From: Desulfovibrio sp. A2
GTDB lineage: Bacteria > Desulfobacterota > Desulfovibrionia > Desulfovibrionales > Desulfovibrionaceae
Reading direction: 5' to 3'
Assembly: GCF_000226255.1 (NCBI RefSeq)
Contig: NZ_AGFG01000028.1
Coordinates: 24,394 to 88,393, forward strand
DNA: 64,000 bases
Made by a program: the position numbers and the translations under genes. Each line of letters starts with the position of its first letter. Within the stretch, counting starts at the first letter, position 1. The notes under the pieces were generated by a model that did not search any database, was not told the DNA's origin, and saw nothing but the letters and a program-made list of their open reading frames with translations. This document shows positions 8,523-15,758 of this stretch, piece after piece.

Positions 8523-8998
8523 CACCCATCGTCGCCGCCCTGCCGGAAAATACCCCCGCCCGCTTCCTGCTGCTGGACCGGGTGGACCACTGCGACGCGG
8601 CGGCGGCCACGGCCCGTCGCGCCTTCACCAGCGCCCCCGCATGGCAGGGGCTGGAAGCCATGGCCCAACTGGCCGCCCTGCACGCCCGCTGGGCAGCCGG
8701 ATTCGCCCGCCACGCCTTCCTGCTGACGGCAGATGAATGCACCTGGCCGTCCGCCGGAGCACTGCATGGTGCTCTGTACATCCGGGCCGATCTGCTGGCC
8801 GAAAGCGACAGTGCGGCCACCTATGCCACCAGCATCACGCCCGCACCGCACGGGTTCGGCGGCGACACCGCGACAATGGGCACCTGCATGACCGCCACCC
8901 TGACCATCGGGCGCACGAACTACGACACCCGCTTCAACGGCGACGTCCTCGCCGCCCGCTACCAAGAGACCTTCGCATGGCTGACCAGAACCGCCTGA
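8519..8998 (+). CDS. HotDog-fold protein II, ApeP/FabZ-like, keeps Glu but lacks the HFPG loop
   Basis: The 159-residue protein begins like a FabZ (TPARFLLLDRVDHCDA corresponds to the HRYPFLLVDRV region). It then runs straight into PAWQGLEAMAQLAALHARW, the central HotDog helix with Glu46 where FabZ has its catalytic Glu. The HFPGxPxxPG loop that normally carries the catalytic His is absent, as in the ApeP family of predicted dehydratases. The GTG start overlaps the ketosynthase stop, and the 3' end overlaps bioF by 22 bases. Together with HotDog I (His present, acid absent) the two proteins contain one complete set of catalytic residues. Because FabZ and FabA active sites take His from one subunit and the acid from the other, a heterodimer is a reasonable inference. 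Confidence 0.75.
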   Translation: MTPIVAALPENTPARFLLLDRVDHCDAAAATARRAFTSAPAWQGLEAMAQLAALHARWAAGFARHAFLLTADECTWPSAGALHGALYIRADLLAESDSAATYATSITPAPHGFGGDTATMGTCMTATLTIGRTNYDTRFNGDVLAARYQETFAWLTRTA

Positions 8999-10371
8999 CC
9001 GCCGCCTTGGCGGACGACATTCCCACCGCGCCACACCTGGCCACGCCCGGCCTGCTGGCCGCGCGTCTGGCCCTGCGGGTGGGGGAATTGCGCGCCGCCG
9101 GGCTTGGTCGCAGCGCCCCGCTGCTGGAAGGACTGCCCGCGTCCGCCCCTTCCGCACCCTTCGCCGGAGCCAGCGTGACCGCCAGGAAGGCGGATTCCCC
9201 CTCTCCGGCGCTGGTGCGCATGGATGGCCGTCCCCTGCTGCATTTCGCGGGCAACGATTACCTCGGCCTGGCCGCCGACGGGGAATGGCGGGCCACGGTG
9301 GCCGCCTGCTTCGCGCGCCACGCGCCCTCGGGCACGGCCTCGCGCCTGGCCGCCGGGCACACAGCCCTGGCGGCGGAGGCGGAGGCCGCCTGGGCCGACT
9401 ACTTCGGCTACGCCGAATGCCTGTTCCTGCCCAGCGGCTACCAGGCCAATCTTGCCCTGCTGTGGGGGCTGCTGGGGCACGGCGATGCCGTGTTCCTGGA
9501 CCGGCGCGTGCACGCCAGCATGGCCCACGCCCTGCCGCCCACCGGCGCGCGGCTGCACACCCACCGCCACGGCGACATGGACGACCTGTCGCGCCGTCTG
9601 GCCGCGTGGCGGGCCGAGGCCGACGGAGGGAACGGCGTCCCGCCCGCCTGCGGGACGACCGCCGACACGGGGGCCCCGCAGCCCGTTATCCTGGCCGAAT
9701 CGCTGTACAGCATGGACGGCACCCTGCCGGACATGGCGCGCCTTGGCGCGGTGGTCCGCGAGCACGGGGCCTTCGTCATCGTGGACGAGGCGCACGCCTT
9801 CGGCGCTCTGGGCACGGGCGGGCGCGGCCGGGCGCATGGCGTGGCCGACGCCGCCGTGGGCACGCTGGGCAAGGCGCTGGGGCTGTTCGGGGCATTTCTG
9901 CTGTTGCCGCGCGGTACCCGCAATGCGTTGGAAAACCTAGCCTCCCCGGTGATCCATTCCACCGCCCTGCCCGAGGCGCACGCCGCCTGCTGTCTGGCCC
10001 TGCTGGACCTGCTGCCCCGGCTGGACGACCGCCGCCACCACCTTGCCGCGCTGGGCGCGGCCCTGCGCGCCGGGCTGCGCGCCGAAGGCGTGCCGGTGCG
10101 CGAGGGCGCGCACGTGGTCTGCGTGGATGTGGGCGACGAGGAGCGCTGCACGCGGCTTGCCGCGCAACTGCGCGAACCGGACGACGGCGGCCCCGGCGTG
10201 CTGGCCCTGGCCGCGCGCCATCCCACCGTGGGGCGCGGCGCGGCCGTGCTGCGCCTGGGGCTTACCGCCCTGCACCGGGTGGACGACGTGGCACGTTGCG
10301 TGGAGTTGCTGACCCGCGCGTGGAAAGAAGAGGAAGCAAAGCGGGGCGGTGCCCCCGGAGATCAATCATGA
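8977..10371 (+). CDS. bioF: 8-amino-7-oxononanoate synthase BioF
   Basis: BioF condenses a pimeloyl thioester with L-alanine to give KAPA, using PLP. The sequence has the alpha-oxoamine synthase hallmarks: FAGNDYLGLAADGEW, GTASRLAAGHTALAAEAE, LFLPSGYQANLALLW, DEAHAFGALGTGGRG and the PLP lysine in GTLGKALGLFGAF. At 464 residues it is longer than E. coli BioF (384), with about 70 extra N-terminal residues. The ATG at 8977 lies inside the end of HotDog II, and the stop overlaps the bioD ATG. The presence of BioF means the upstream genes need only supply the pimeloyl thioester. Confidence 0.95.
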   Translation: MADQNRLTAALADDIPTAPHLATPGLLAARLALRVGELRAAGLGRSAPLLEGLPASAPSAPFAGASVTARKADSPSPALVRMDGRPLLHFAGNDYLGLAADGEWRATVAACFARHAPSGTASRLAAGHTALAAEAEAAWADYFGYAECLFLPSGYQANLALLWGLLGHGDAVFLDRRVHASMAHALPPTGARLHTHRHGDMDDLSRRLAAWRAEADGGNGVPPACGTTADTGAPQPVILAESLYSMDGTLPDMARLGAVVREHGAFVIVDEAHAFGALGTGGRGRAHGVADAAVGTLGKALGLFGAFLLLPRGTRNALENLASPVIHSTALPEAHAACCLALLDLLPRLDDRRHHLAALGAALRAGLRAEGVPVREGAHVVCVDVGDEERCTRLAAQLREPDDGGPGVLALAARHPTVGRGAAVLRLGLTALHRVDDVARCVELLTRAWKEEEAKRGGAPGDQS

Positions 10372-11102
10372 ACGCAATGAACATCCCCCCCTCCCGCGCC
10401 CTGTTCGTGGTGGGCACGGACACGGGCGTGGGCAAGACGGTGGTTTCGATGCTGCTGGTTCGCGAACTGTTCGCGCGGGGGGAGCGGCCCTTCTACGCCA
10501 AGCCCATGCAGACCGGGTGCACAAACCCGTACGACACGGACAGCGACGCGGCCTTCGTGTACCGGCACGTTCCGGAACTGGCCGGGCGCGACCCGGCGGA
10601 GGCGGTGGGGTGGTGCTTCGCGGCGCCTAAGGCTCCGCTCCACGCCGCGCGGGACGAAATGCGCGGCGTGGAGACGGAAGACCTGGTGCGCAGTCTGGCA
10701 TGTCTGCGCGGTGAACACGCCTCACTGATCCTTGAAGGCGCGGGCGGTCTGATGGTGCCGTTCACGCCGGAGGCCCTGTGCATCGACTGCATCCGGGCCG
10801 CCGACGCCCGTCCCGTGCTGGTGGCGCGGGCGGGGCTGGGCACCGTGAACCACACGCTCCTCTCGGTGGAGGCGCTGGTCCGGAGAGGGATGGAACCGGC
10901 AGGGATCGTTTTCGTTCACACCAAGGAACGTTCCGCATCCCCGGACCTTGTGCGGGACAACATGGAGGCGGTAGCCATGCTGTCCGGTTTTCCGGTGAGC
11001 GGCGTGGTGCCGCCCATCGAAAATCTGCGTAATCCGCCCGACGCCGCCTTCGCGCCCTTGCGGCGCATGCTCGACGTGCTGGACGGGGTGGAAATCAGCT
11101 AA
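10368..11102 (+). CDS. bioD: Dethiobiotin synthetase BioD
   Basis: BioD closes the ureido ring of DAPA using ATP and CO2. The 244-residue protein has the P-loop GTDTGVGKTVV near its start, the substrate segment YAKPMQTGC and the EGAGGLMVPFTPE motif, all typical of the family. The start ATG overlaps the bioF stop (ATGA) with GGAG eight bases upstream. It is the last gene of the operon. A short hairpin overlaps its stop codon. Confidence 0.95.
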   Translation: MNAMNIPPSRALFVVGTDTGVGKTVVSMLLVRELFARGERPFYAKPMQTGCTNPYDTDSDAAFVYRHVPELAGRDPAEAVGWCFAAPKAPLHAARDEMRGVETEDLVRSLACLRGEHASLILEGAGGLMVPFTPEALCIDCIRAADARPVLVARAGLGTVNHTLLSVEALVRRGMEPAGIVFVHTKERSASPDLVRDNMEAVAMLSGFPVSGVVPPIENLRNPPDAAFAPLRRMLDVLDGVEIS

Positions 11103-11118
11103 CTCCCTTAGGGGTTAG
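11099..11118 (+). terminator. Possible weak hairpin at the end of the bio operon
   Basis: CTAAC-CCC (11099-11107, one bulged T) can pair with GGG-GTTAG (11111-11118) around a TTA loop. The hairpin starts within the bioD stop codon. There is no T-run after it, so termination is uncertain. The rest of the 194-bp gap to lysA shows nothing else I can name. Confidence 0.3.
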
Positions 11119-11296
11119 CTCCAGAGTTCAAACCCTGCATAACTTCCCGTTATTCCCGTCTTCTTCCTTACACGCCGCGCCGGCTTGGCGACGCGGCTGG
11201 CTGGTGCGGGCTTGATGCAGCGAAGCACGAGCCCTACGGATGGCGACCGCAACGAGTACGGATTCCGACAGCAGCGGGCCCGCGCATCCCCGCCGC

Positions 11297-12562
11297 CTAC
11301 GCGTCGGGGAACAACGCCATCAAATCCGAAAGCTCTTCCCGGCGGCGGATCAGCCGGGGCTGGCCATCAAGACCGATGAGCACCTCGGCCGGGCGCAGCC
11401 GCTGGTTGTACGTGGAACTCATGGCGTAGCCGTAGGCCCCGGCGTCCAGCACGCCCAAAATGTCGCCCTCTTGGATGGCGGGCAGCTGCCGTTCCTTGGC
11501 CATGATGTCGCCGCTCTCGCAGATGTTGCCCACCACCGTCTGGGGATGCAGGGCCGCGTCGGGGGTGCCGCCCGTGCGGTACACCTCGATGTCGTGGTGC
11601 GCGTCGTACATCATCGGGCGGGCCAGCACGTTGAAGCCAAGGTCGGTGCCCACGTAGCGGGTGGGGCCGTTGTTCTTGGTGGCGTGCACGGTGCCCAGCA
11701 GCAGGCCGCATTCGGCCACCACGTAGCGGCCCGGCTCGATGTAGAAGCGGCCCTTGTAGCCGGTGCGTTCCGCCCAGCCGCTGATGAGCGCGTGCAGGCG
11801 TTCCGCCGTGGCGGCCAGGTCCAGCCGGGGCTGGTCCTCGTACTTGCGGTAGGGAATGCCGAAGCCCCCGCCGAAGTCGATGACCTCCACGGTGTCGAAC
11901 TTCTCGGCCACGGACAGCAGGAATTCCGCCGCCGCCACGTACCCTTCCGGCTCAAGGAACAGCGAGCCGATGTGCTGGTTGATGCCCGCCAGGGTCATCT
12001 CGTGTTTGGCCAGGATGGCCCGCAACTCGGCCAGCGAGGCGTCGGACGGGTCCACGCCGAACTTGGTGGCCTTGCCCGCCGTGACCACCTTCTGGTGGTG
12101 CCCCGCTCCGATGCCGGGGTTGAAGCGCACCATCACCTTGCCGCCCCGGTTCACCCTGCCCAGGGTGTCCAGCTGCGACAGCGAATCCACGCTCACCAGC
12201 AGCCCGTGCGACACGGCGTTGGCCAGTTCCGCCTCGGACACGTTGTTACACACGTACAGGATCTGGTCCGGGGTGAACCCGGCGGCCTTGTTGACGTGGA
12301 TTTCGCCGGGCGACATGGCGTCCACCACCAGCCCTTCCTCGCGCACGATGCGCAGCAGGGAAAGGTTGGTGTTGGCCTTGGCCGAATAGTTCACGAAAAA
12401 GCCGGGGTGCGACGAAAGGGCCTTCATCTCGCGACAGCGCGCGCGCAGCATATCCTCGCTGTAAACGTACAGGGGGCTGCCGTAGGCGGCCACCAGTTCT
12501 TCGGGCGTGGTCCGGCCGAAGAAGCCGACCGCATCGGTGTACGTGGAACGGACGTTGGGCAT
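11297..12562 (-). CDS. lysA: Diaminopimelate decarboxylase LysA
   Basis: The 421-residue protein is a fold-III PLP decarboxylase that converts meso-diaminopimelate to lysine. Visible motifs are the PLP lysine in NYSAKANTNLSLL, the NQHIGSLF segment, the glycine-rich phosphate loop IDFGGGFGIPYRKYED, IEPGRYVVAECG, CESGDIMAKERQLP (active-site Cys and acidic residues) and DAGAYGYAMSSTYN. GGAG stands ten bases before the ATG. It is 64 bp downstream of the TrmB-type regulator on the same strand, so the two are probably cotranscribed and the regulator may sense lysine. Confidence 0.93.
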   Translation of the reverse strand: MPNVRSTYTDAVGFFGRTTPEELVAAYGSPLYVYSEDMLRARCREMKALSSHPGFFVNYSAKANTNLSLLRIVREEGLVVDAMSPGEIHVNKAAGFTPDQILYVCNNVSEAELANAVSHGLLVSVDSLSQLDTLGRVNRGGKVMVRFNPGIGAGHHQKVVTAGKATKFGVDPSDASLAELRAILAKHEMTLAGINQHIGSLFLEPEGYVAAAEFLLSVAEKFDTVEVIDFGGGFGIPYRKYEDQPRLDLAATAERLHALISGWAERTGYKGRFYIEPGRYVVAECGLLLGTVHATKNNGPTRYVGTDLGFNVLARPMMYDAHHDIEVYRTGGTPDAALHPQTVVGNICESGDIMAKERQLPAIQEGDILGVLDAGAYGYAMSSTYNQRLRPAEVLIGLDGQPRLIRRREELSDLMALFPDA

Positions 12563-12626
12563 GAAGGTCTCCGTCGTGTTTCCGGTGCGCGGGTCGCGTT
12601 GGCGCGTGGCCCGGTCCGGTGGTGCG

Positions 12627-13364
12627 TCAGTTGTCCGAAACGGGGTCCGCTGCTGCGCCCGGCATGGCCGCGCGGATGCGGATCAGCTCCATTTCGTGCA
12701 GTATGGCCTCGCGCATCAGGTACACGAGGTGCTCGTTGCGCGAATACAGGCAGCGCCCGCTCACGCCCGGTTCCAGCAGGCCCGCGATGACCTCGCTGGT
12801 GTCGGCGATGAGCTTCACGTGGCCGCTGCCCGCCTGGTTCTTCAGAAAGGTGGCCCCGGCGATGCCCGGATCAGCGTTGGACAGCAGCACCACCTTCAGC
12901 CCCCGCGCCACGCAGTCGTCGAACTCGCGCCGGAACAGCGCCACGTTGTCCGCATGCATGGAGGCGTACACCCGCAGCCGCGCCAGGTGCAGCATGTTGC
13001 GGATCTTGTCCTCGGTGTTGCGCAGCCCCGCCACGGTCAGGTAGGGCGTCTCGTCGGGCTCCGTCTCGGGCAGGTGGGCTTCAAGGAAGGCCAGCGTGCC
13101 TTCGGCGTCGCGCCGCAGGTTCAGCAGCAGTTCCTCGCGCGGGATGGCCATGTAGCGGCTGGTGTCGCCGCTGGCCACCACGGCCCCGCCCTTCTCCACC
13201 AGGCTCGACAACGCCGCGTAGGCGTTGGAGCGCGAAATTCCGGCGGCCTTGGCCGCCTCGTACCCGGTCATGGGATTCTGGCCCGCGTGCCGCAGCAGGG
13301 TGAGGTACATCAACGATTCCTGCTGGGTGAAGCCGAACTTCCGCAATGCCTGAATGAGTTCCAT
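12627..13364 (-). CDS. TrmB-family transcriptional regulator, probable control of lysA
   Basis: The N-terminus (MELIQALRKFGFTQQESLMY, then GYEAAKAAGISRSNAYAALSSL) is the winged helix of TrmB-type regulators. The remainder contains the usual phospholipase-D-like sensor region, including the segment LRVYASMHADNVALFRREFDD. I chose the ATG at 13364 because AAAGGA precedes it by five bases and TrmB proteins begin at this point; longer in-frame starts exist upstream. The length is 245 residues. It precedes lysA on the same strand. A perfect 7-6-7 inverted repeat about 215 bp upstream is a candidate operator. The effector is unknown; lysine is a guess from the neighbour. Confidence 0.82.
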   Translation of the reverse strand: MELIQALRKFGFTQQESLMYLTLLRHAGQNPMTGYEAAKAAGISRSNAYAALSSLVEKGGAVVASGDTSRYMAIPREELLLNLRRDAEGTLAFLEAHLPETEPDETPYLTVAGLRNTEDKIRNMLHLARLRVYASMHADNVALFRREFDDCVARGLKVVLLSNADPGIAGATFLKNQAGSGHVKLIADTSEVIAGLLEPGVSGRCLYSRNEHLVYLMREAILHEMELIRIRAAMPGAAADPVSDN

Positions 13365-13578
13365 GCGCATCCTTTCAAAAGCCCGCCGGAACGCGGCGGG
13401 GTACCGGTGCATGAGGGCCGCCGGACGGCAATACGGCGGCGGGGCTGACGGCGATGCCGCCTTGCGCTACACTGTGCCCGTGCACCGTCCGTGGCGTTTC
13501 TTCGCCCGCTCCGTGCGCCTTGGCAGTTGTTGGCCAGGGCGGCACCGGGTCCCGTGCGGGACGAAGGAAACCTCATGC

Positions 13579-13598
13579 GTGGTACTGATTGGTACCAC
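13579..13598. promoter_or_regulatory. Perfect inverted repeat in the trmB / amidohydrolase divergent region
   Basis: GTGGTAC-tgattg-GTACCAC is a perfect 7-bp inverted repeat with a 6-bp spacer. It lies midway between the divergent TrmB gene (start 13364) and amidohydrolase gene (start 13811). On the minus strand a TTGACA at 13618-13623 is followed 17 bp later by the edge of this repeat (13595-13600), where a -10 would fall, although that hexamer matches poorly. It is a plausible operator for the TrmB protein. Nothing else stands out in the 446-bp gap 13365-13810. Confidence 0.5.
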
Positions 13599-13810
13599 TA
13601 ACCCTGCGGACGCGGATTGTCAACGCCAAAGCCGCACATCCGGCCGCCTCCATGACGGCAGCGCGGCACTGCCGTGGTGCCCCGCGCCATCCTCTCCACG
13701 CCACCTTCCGGACTGCGGACTGACGTGGCGCGGCGTCATCGGCCGTGCTCCCGCAGGGGCAGCGGCACCGCATACCGCCGCCCCCTTCCGGGGATGCGGC
13801 AGGAGACTTC

Positions 13811-15052
13811 ATGGATTCCCTTTCCGCCCGCGTCCGCGCTGCCACACCGCACATCGTGGAACTGCGCCGCCGTCTGCACCGCATCCCCGAAACCGGCTTC
13901 AACGAGGTGCGCACCTCCGCCCTGGTGGCTGAAGAACTGGCCGCGCTGGGGCTGCCCGTGCGCACCGGCATCGCCGGAACCGGCGTCACCGCCCTGCTCG
14001 ATTCCGGGCGGCCCGGCCCCACGGTGATGCTGCGCGCCGACATGGACGCCCTGCCCATCACCGAAGCCACGGGGCTTCCCTACGCCTCGGAACACCCCGG
14101 CCGCATGCACGCCTGCGGGCACGACATGCACATGGCCATGCTGCTGGGCGCGGCGCGGGTGCTGGCAGCGCTTGCCGCCGAAAGCCCCACCGCGTTGCGC
14201 GGGCGCATCCTGTTCCTGTTCCAACCGGCGGAGGAAGGCCCCGGCGGCGCGCAGCCCATGATCGACGCGGGCGTGCTGGACGCTCCGAAGGTGGACGTGT
14301 GCCTTGGCGCGCATGTCTGGCCCGAACTGCCCGCCGGTTCCGTGGGGGTGAAGCCCGGCCCGCTCATGGCGGCCATGGACCGCTTTGAACTGACGGTGCT
14401 GGGCAAGGGAGGGCACGCCGCCAACCCGCACCTGTGCGTGGATGCGCTGGAAACGGCCACCCAGGTGGTGGGCGCGCTGCAACGGGTGGTCAGCCGCATG
14501 ACCAGCCCGCTGGAGCCGGTCATCCTGACCATTGGCGAGCTGCACGCGGGCACGGCGTACAACGTCATCCCCGGCGAGGCGCACATGGCGGGCACGGTGC
14601 GGGCCTTTGCGCCTGAGGTGCGCAACCTGTGGGAGCAGCGCATCAACCAGGTGGCGGGCGGGGTGTGCGCGGCCATGGGAGCCACGCACCGGCTGGACTT
14701 CCACTGGTGCCACCCGGCGGTGATCAACGAGCCGCGCGCGGCGGCCGTGGTGCGCCGGGCCGCGCTGGACGCCGTGGGGCCGCAGCACGTGGTGGAGCCG
14801 TTGCCCACCATGGGCGGCGAGGATTTTTCCATGTTCCTGCAACGCGTGCCGGGGTGCTTCTTCTTCGTGGGGTGCGGCGGGCCGGGCGTGGCCCCGGTGC
14901 ACAACCCGCGCTTTGCCCCGGACGAGGCCTGCCTGCCCGTGGGGACCGAGGTGCTGTGCCGCGCCGCCGCGCTGCTGTGCGCTGGGTGGGATGCGCCCGC
15001 CGCGACGGGGCAGGACCGCCCCGGCATGGCCCCGCGCCAGAATAAGTTTTGA
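13811..15052 (+). CDS. M20D-family amidohydrolase (hippurate / N-acyl amino acid hydrolase type)
   Basis: This 413-residue metallohydrolase has the M20D signature throughout: ELRRRLHRIPETGFNE, MLRADMDALPI, HACGHDMHMAMLLGAARVL (metal-binding Cys/His), FLFQPAEEGPGGAQPMI, and PTMGGEDFSMFLQ near the C-terminus. Such enzymes cleave the amide of N-acyl or N-acetyl amino acids or of N-acetyl-diaminopimelate in the cytoplasm. The ATG at 13811 has AGGAG nine bases upstream. Because lysA and its regulator sit divergently next door, an N-acyl-diaminopimelate substrate is conceivable, but the sequence alone does not decide this. Confidence 0.85.
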   Translation: MDSLSARVRAATPHIVELRRRLHRIPETGFNEVRTSALVAEELAALGLPVRTGIAGTGVTALLDSGRPGPTVMLRADMDALPITEATGLPYASEHPGRMHACGHDMHMAMLLGAARVLAALAAESPTALRGRILFLFQPAEEGPGGAQPMIDAGVLDAPKVDVCLGAHVWPELPAGSVGVKPGPLMAAMDRFELTVLGKGGHAANPHLCVDALETATQVVGALQRVVSRMTSPLEPVILTIGELHAGTAYNVIPGEAHMAGTVRAFAPEVRNLWEQRINQVAGGVCAAMGATHRLDFHWCHPAVINEPRAAAVVRRAALDAVGPQHVVEPLPTMGGEDFSMFLQRVPGCFFFVGCGGPGVAPVHNPRFAPDEACLPVGTEVLCRAAALLCAGWDAPAATGQDRPGMAPRQNKF

Positions 15053-15156
15053 CATTCCGCACCCGGCGGGCGATGGTCCACGGGTCCGCCCGGCCGCCGC
15101 GTTCTCCGACATGGCTGGCGGACACCCACCACAGATTCTCCCTCAAGGAGCCCCAA

Positions 15157-15579
15157 ATGGCACTCAAGAACGGCGATACCGTCCGCGTCCACTACACCGG
15201 CACGCTGGACGACGGCACCGAATTCGACTCCTCGCGCGACCGCGAACCGCTGGAATTCACCCTGGGCGAAGGCATGCTCATCCCCGGCTTCGAAAAGGCC
15301 GTGATCGGCCTTGGCAAGGGCCAGTCGGTGAAGGTCACCATTCCCGCCGCCGAAGCCTACGGCGAACACGTGGAGGAAATGGTCATCACCGTGCCGCGCG
15401 ACCAGGTGCCCCCGCACATCGAGCCCGAAGTGGGCCTGATGCTCCAGCTCATGACCGACGACGGCGAACTTGACGTCACCGTCACCGACGTCACCGAAGA
15501 GCACGTCACCCTCGACGCCAACCACCCGCTAGCCGGCGAAGACCTGACCTTCGACATCGAACTGGTCGAAATCTGCTAG
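15157..15579 (+). CDS. FKBP-type peptidyl-prolyl cis-trans isomerase, SlyD-like
   Basis: The 140-residue protein has the FKBP core start VRVHYTGTLDDGTEFDSS, then EFTLGEGMLIPGFEKAVIGLGKGQS with the family's inserted flap region (residues about 70-115), and ends in a beta strand without the His-rich tail of E. coli SlyD. It accelerates proline isomerisation and acts as a folding helper in the cytoplasm; no signal peptide is present. AAGGAG sits six bases before the ATG at 15157. A strong hairpin follows at 15641. Confidence 0.92.
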   Translation: MALKNGDTVRVHYTGTLDDGTEFDSSRDREPLEFTLGEGMLIPGFEKAVIGLGKGQSVKVTIPAAEAYGEHVEEMVITVPRDQVPPHIEPEVGLMLQLMTDDGELDVTVTDVTEEHVTLDANHPLAGEDLTFDIELVEIC

Positions 15580-15640
15580 CGCGCCGCCTGTCCGGACTGC
15601 CCGGCCCCACGGGCCGGAACGCACGGCGGGTCATGAATGC

Positions 15641-15676
15641 AAAGGACGGCGTCCCCACCCGGGGACGCCGTCCTTT
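15641..15676. terminator. Strong hairpin between convergent FKBP and diguanylate cyclase genes
   Basis: A perfect 16-bp stem (15641-15656 with 15661-15676) closes a 4-base ACCC loop. The stem begins AAAGGA and ends TCCTTT, so it can serve as terminator for both converging genes. Confidence 0.85.
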
Positions 15677-15758
15677 CACGTTCACGCGACACGCATGGGC
15701 GTCCCGTGCGGTCCATAATCCCGTGCGGCCTCTGTGTCCCATGCGTCTCGGGGGCGTC

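Noticed and set aside
8519..8998. HotDog II as a thioesterase releasing pimelate
   Set aside because: Its closest visible pattern is the FabZ/ApeP helix (QGLEAMAQ) and not a thioesterase motif; BioF needs a thioester, so release would be counterproductive. Not fully excluded.
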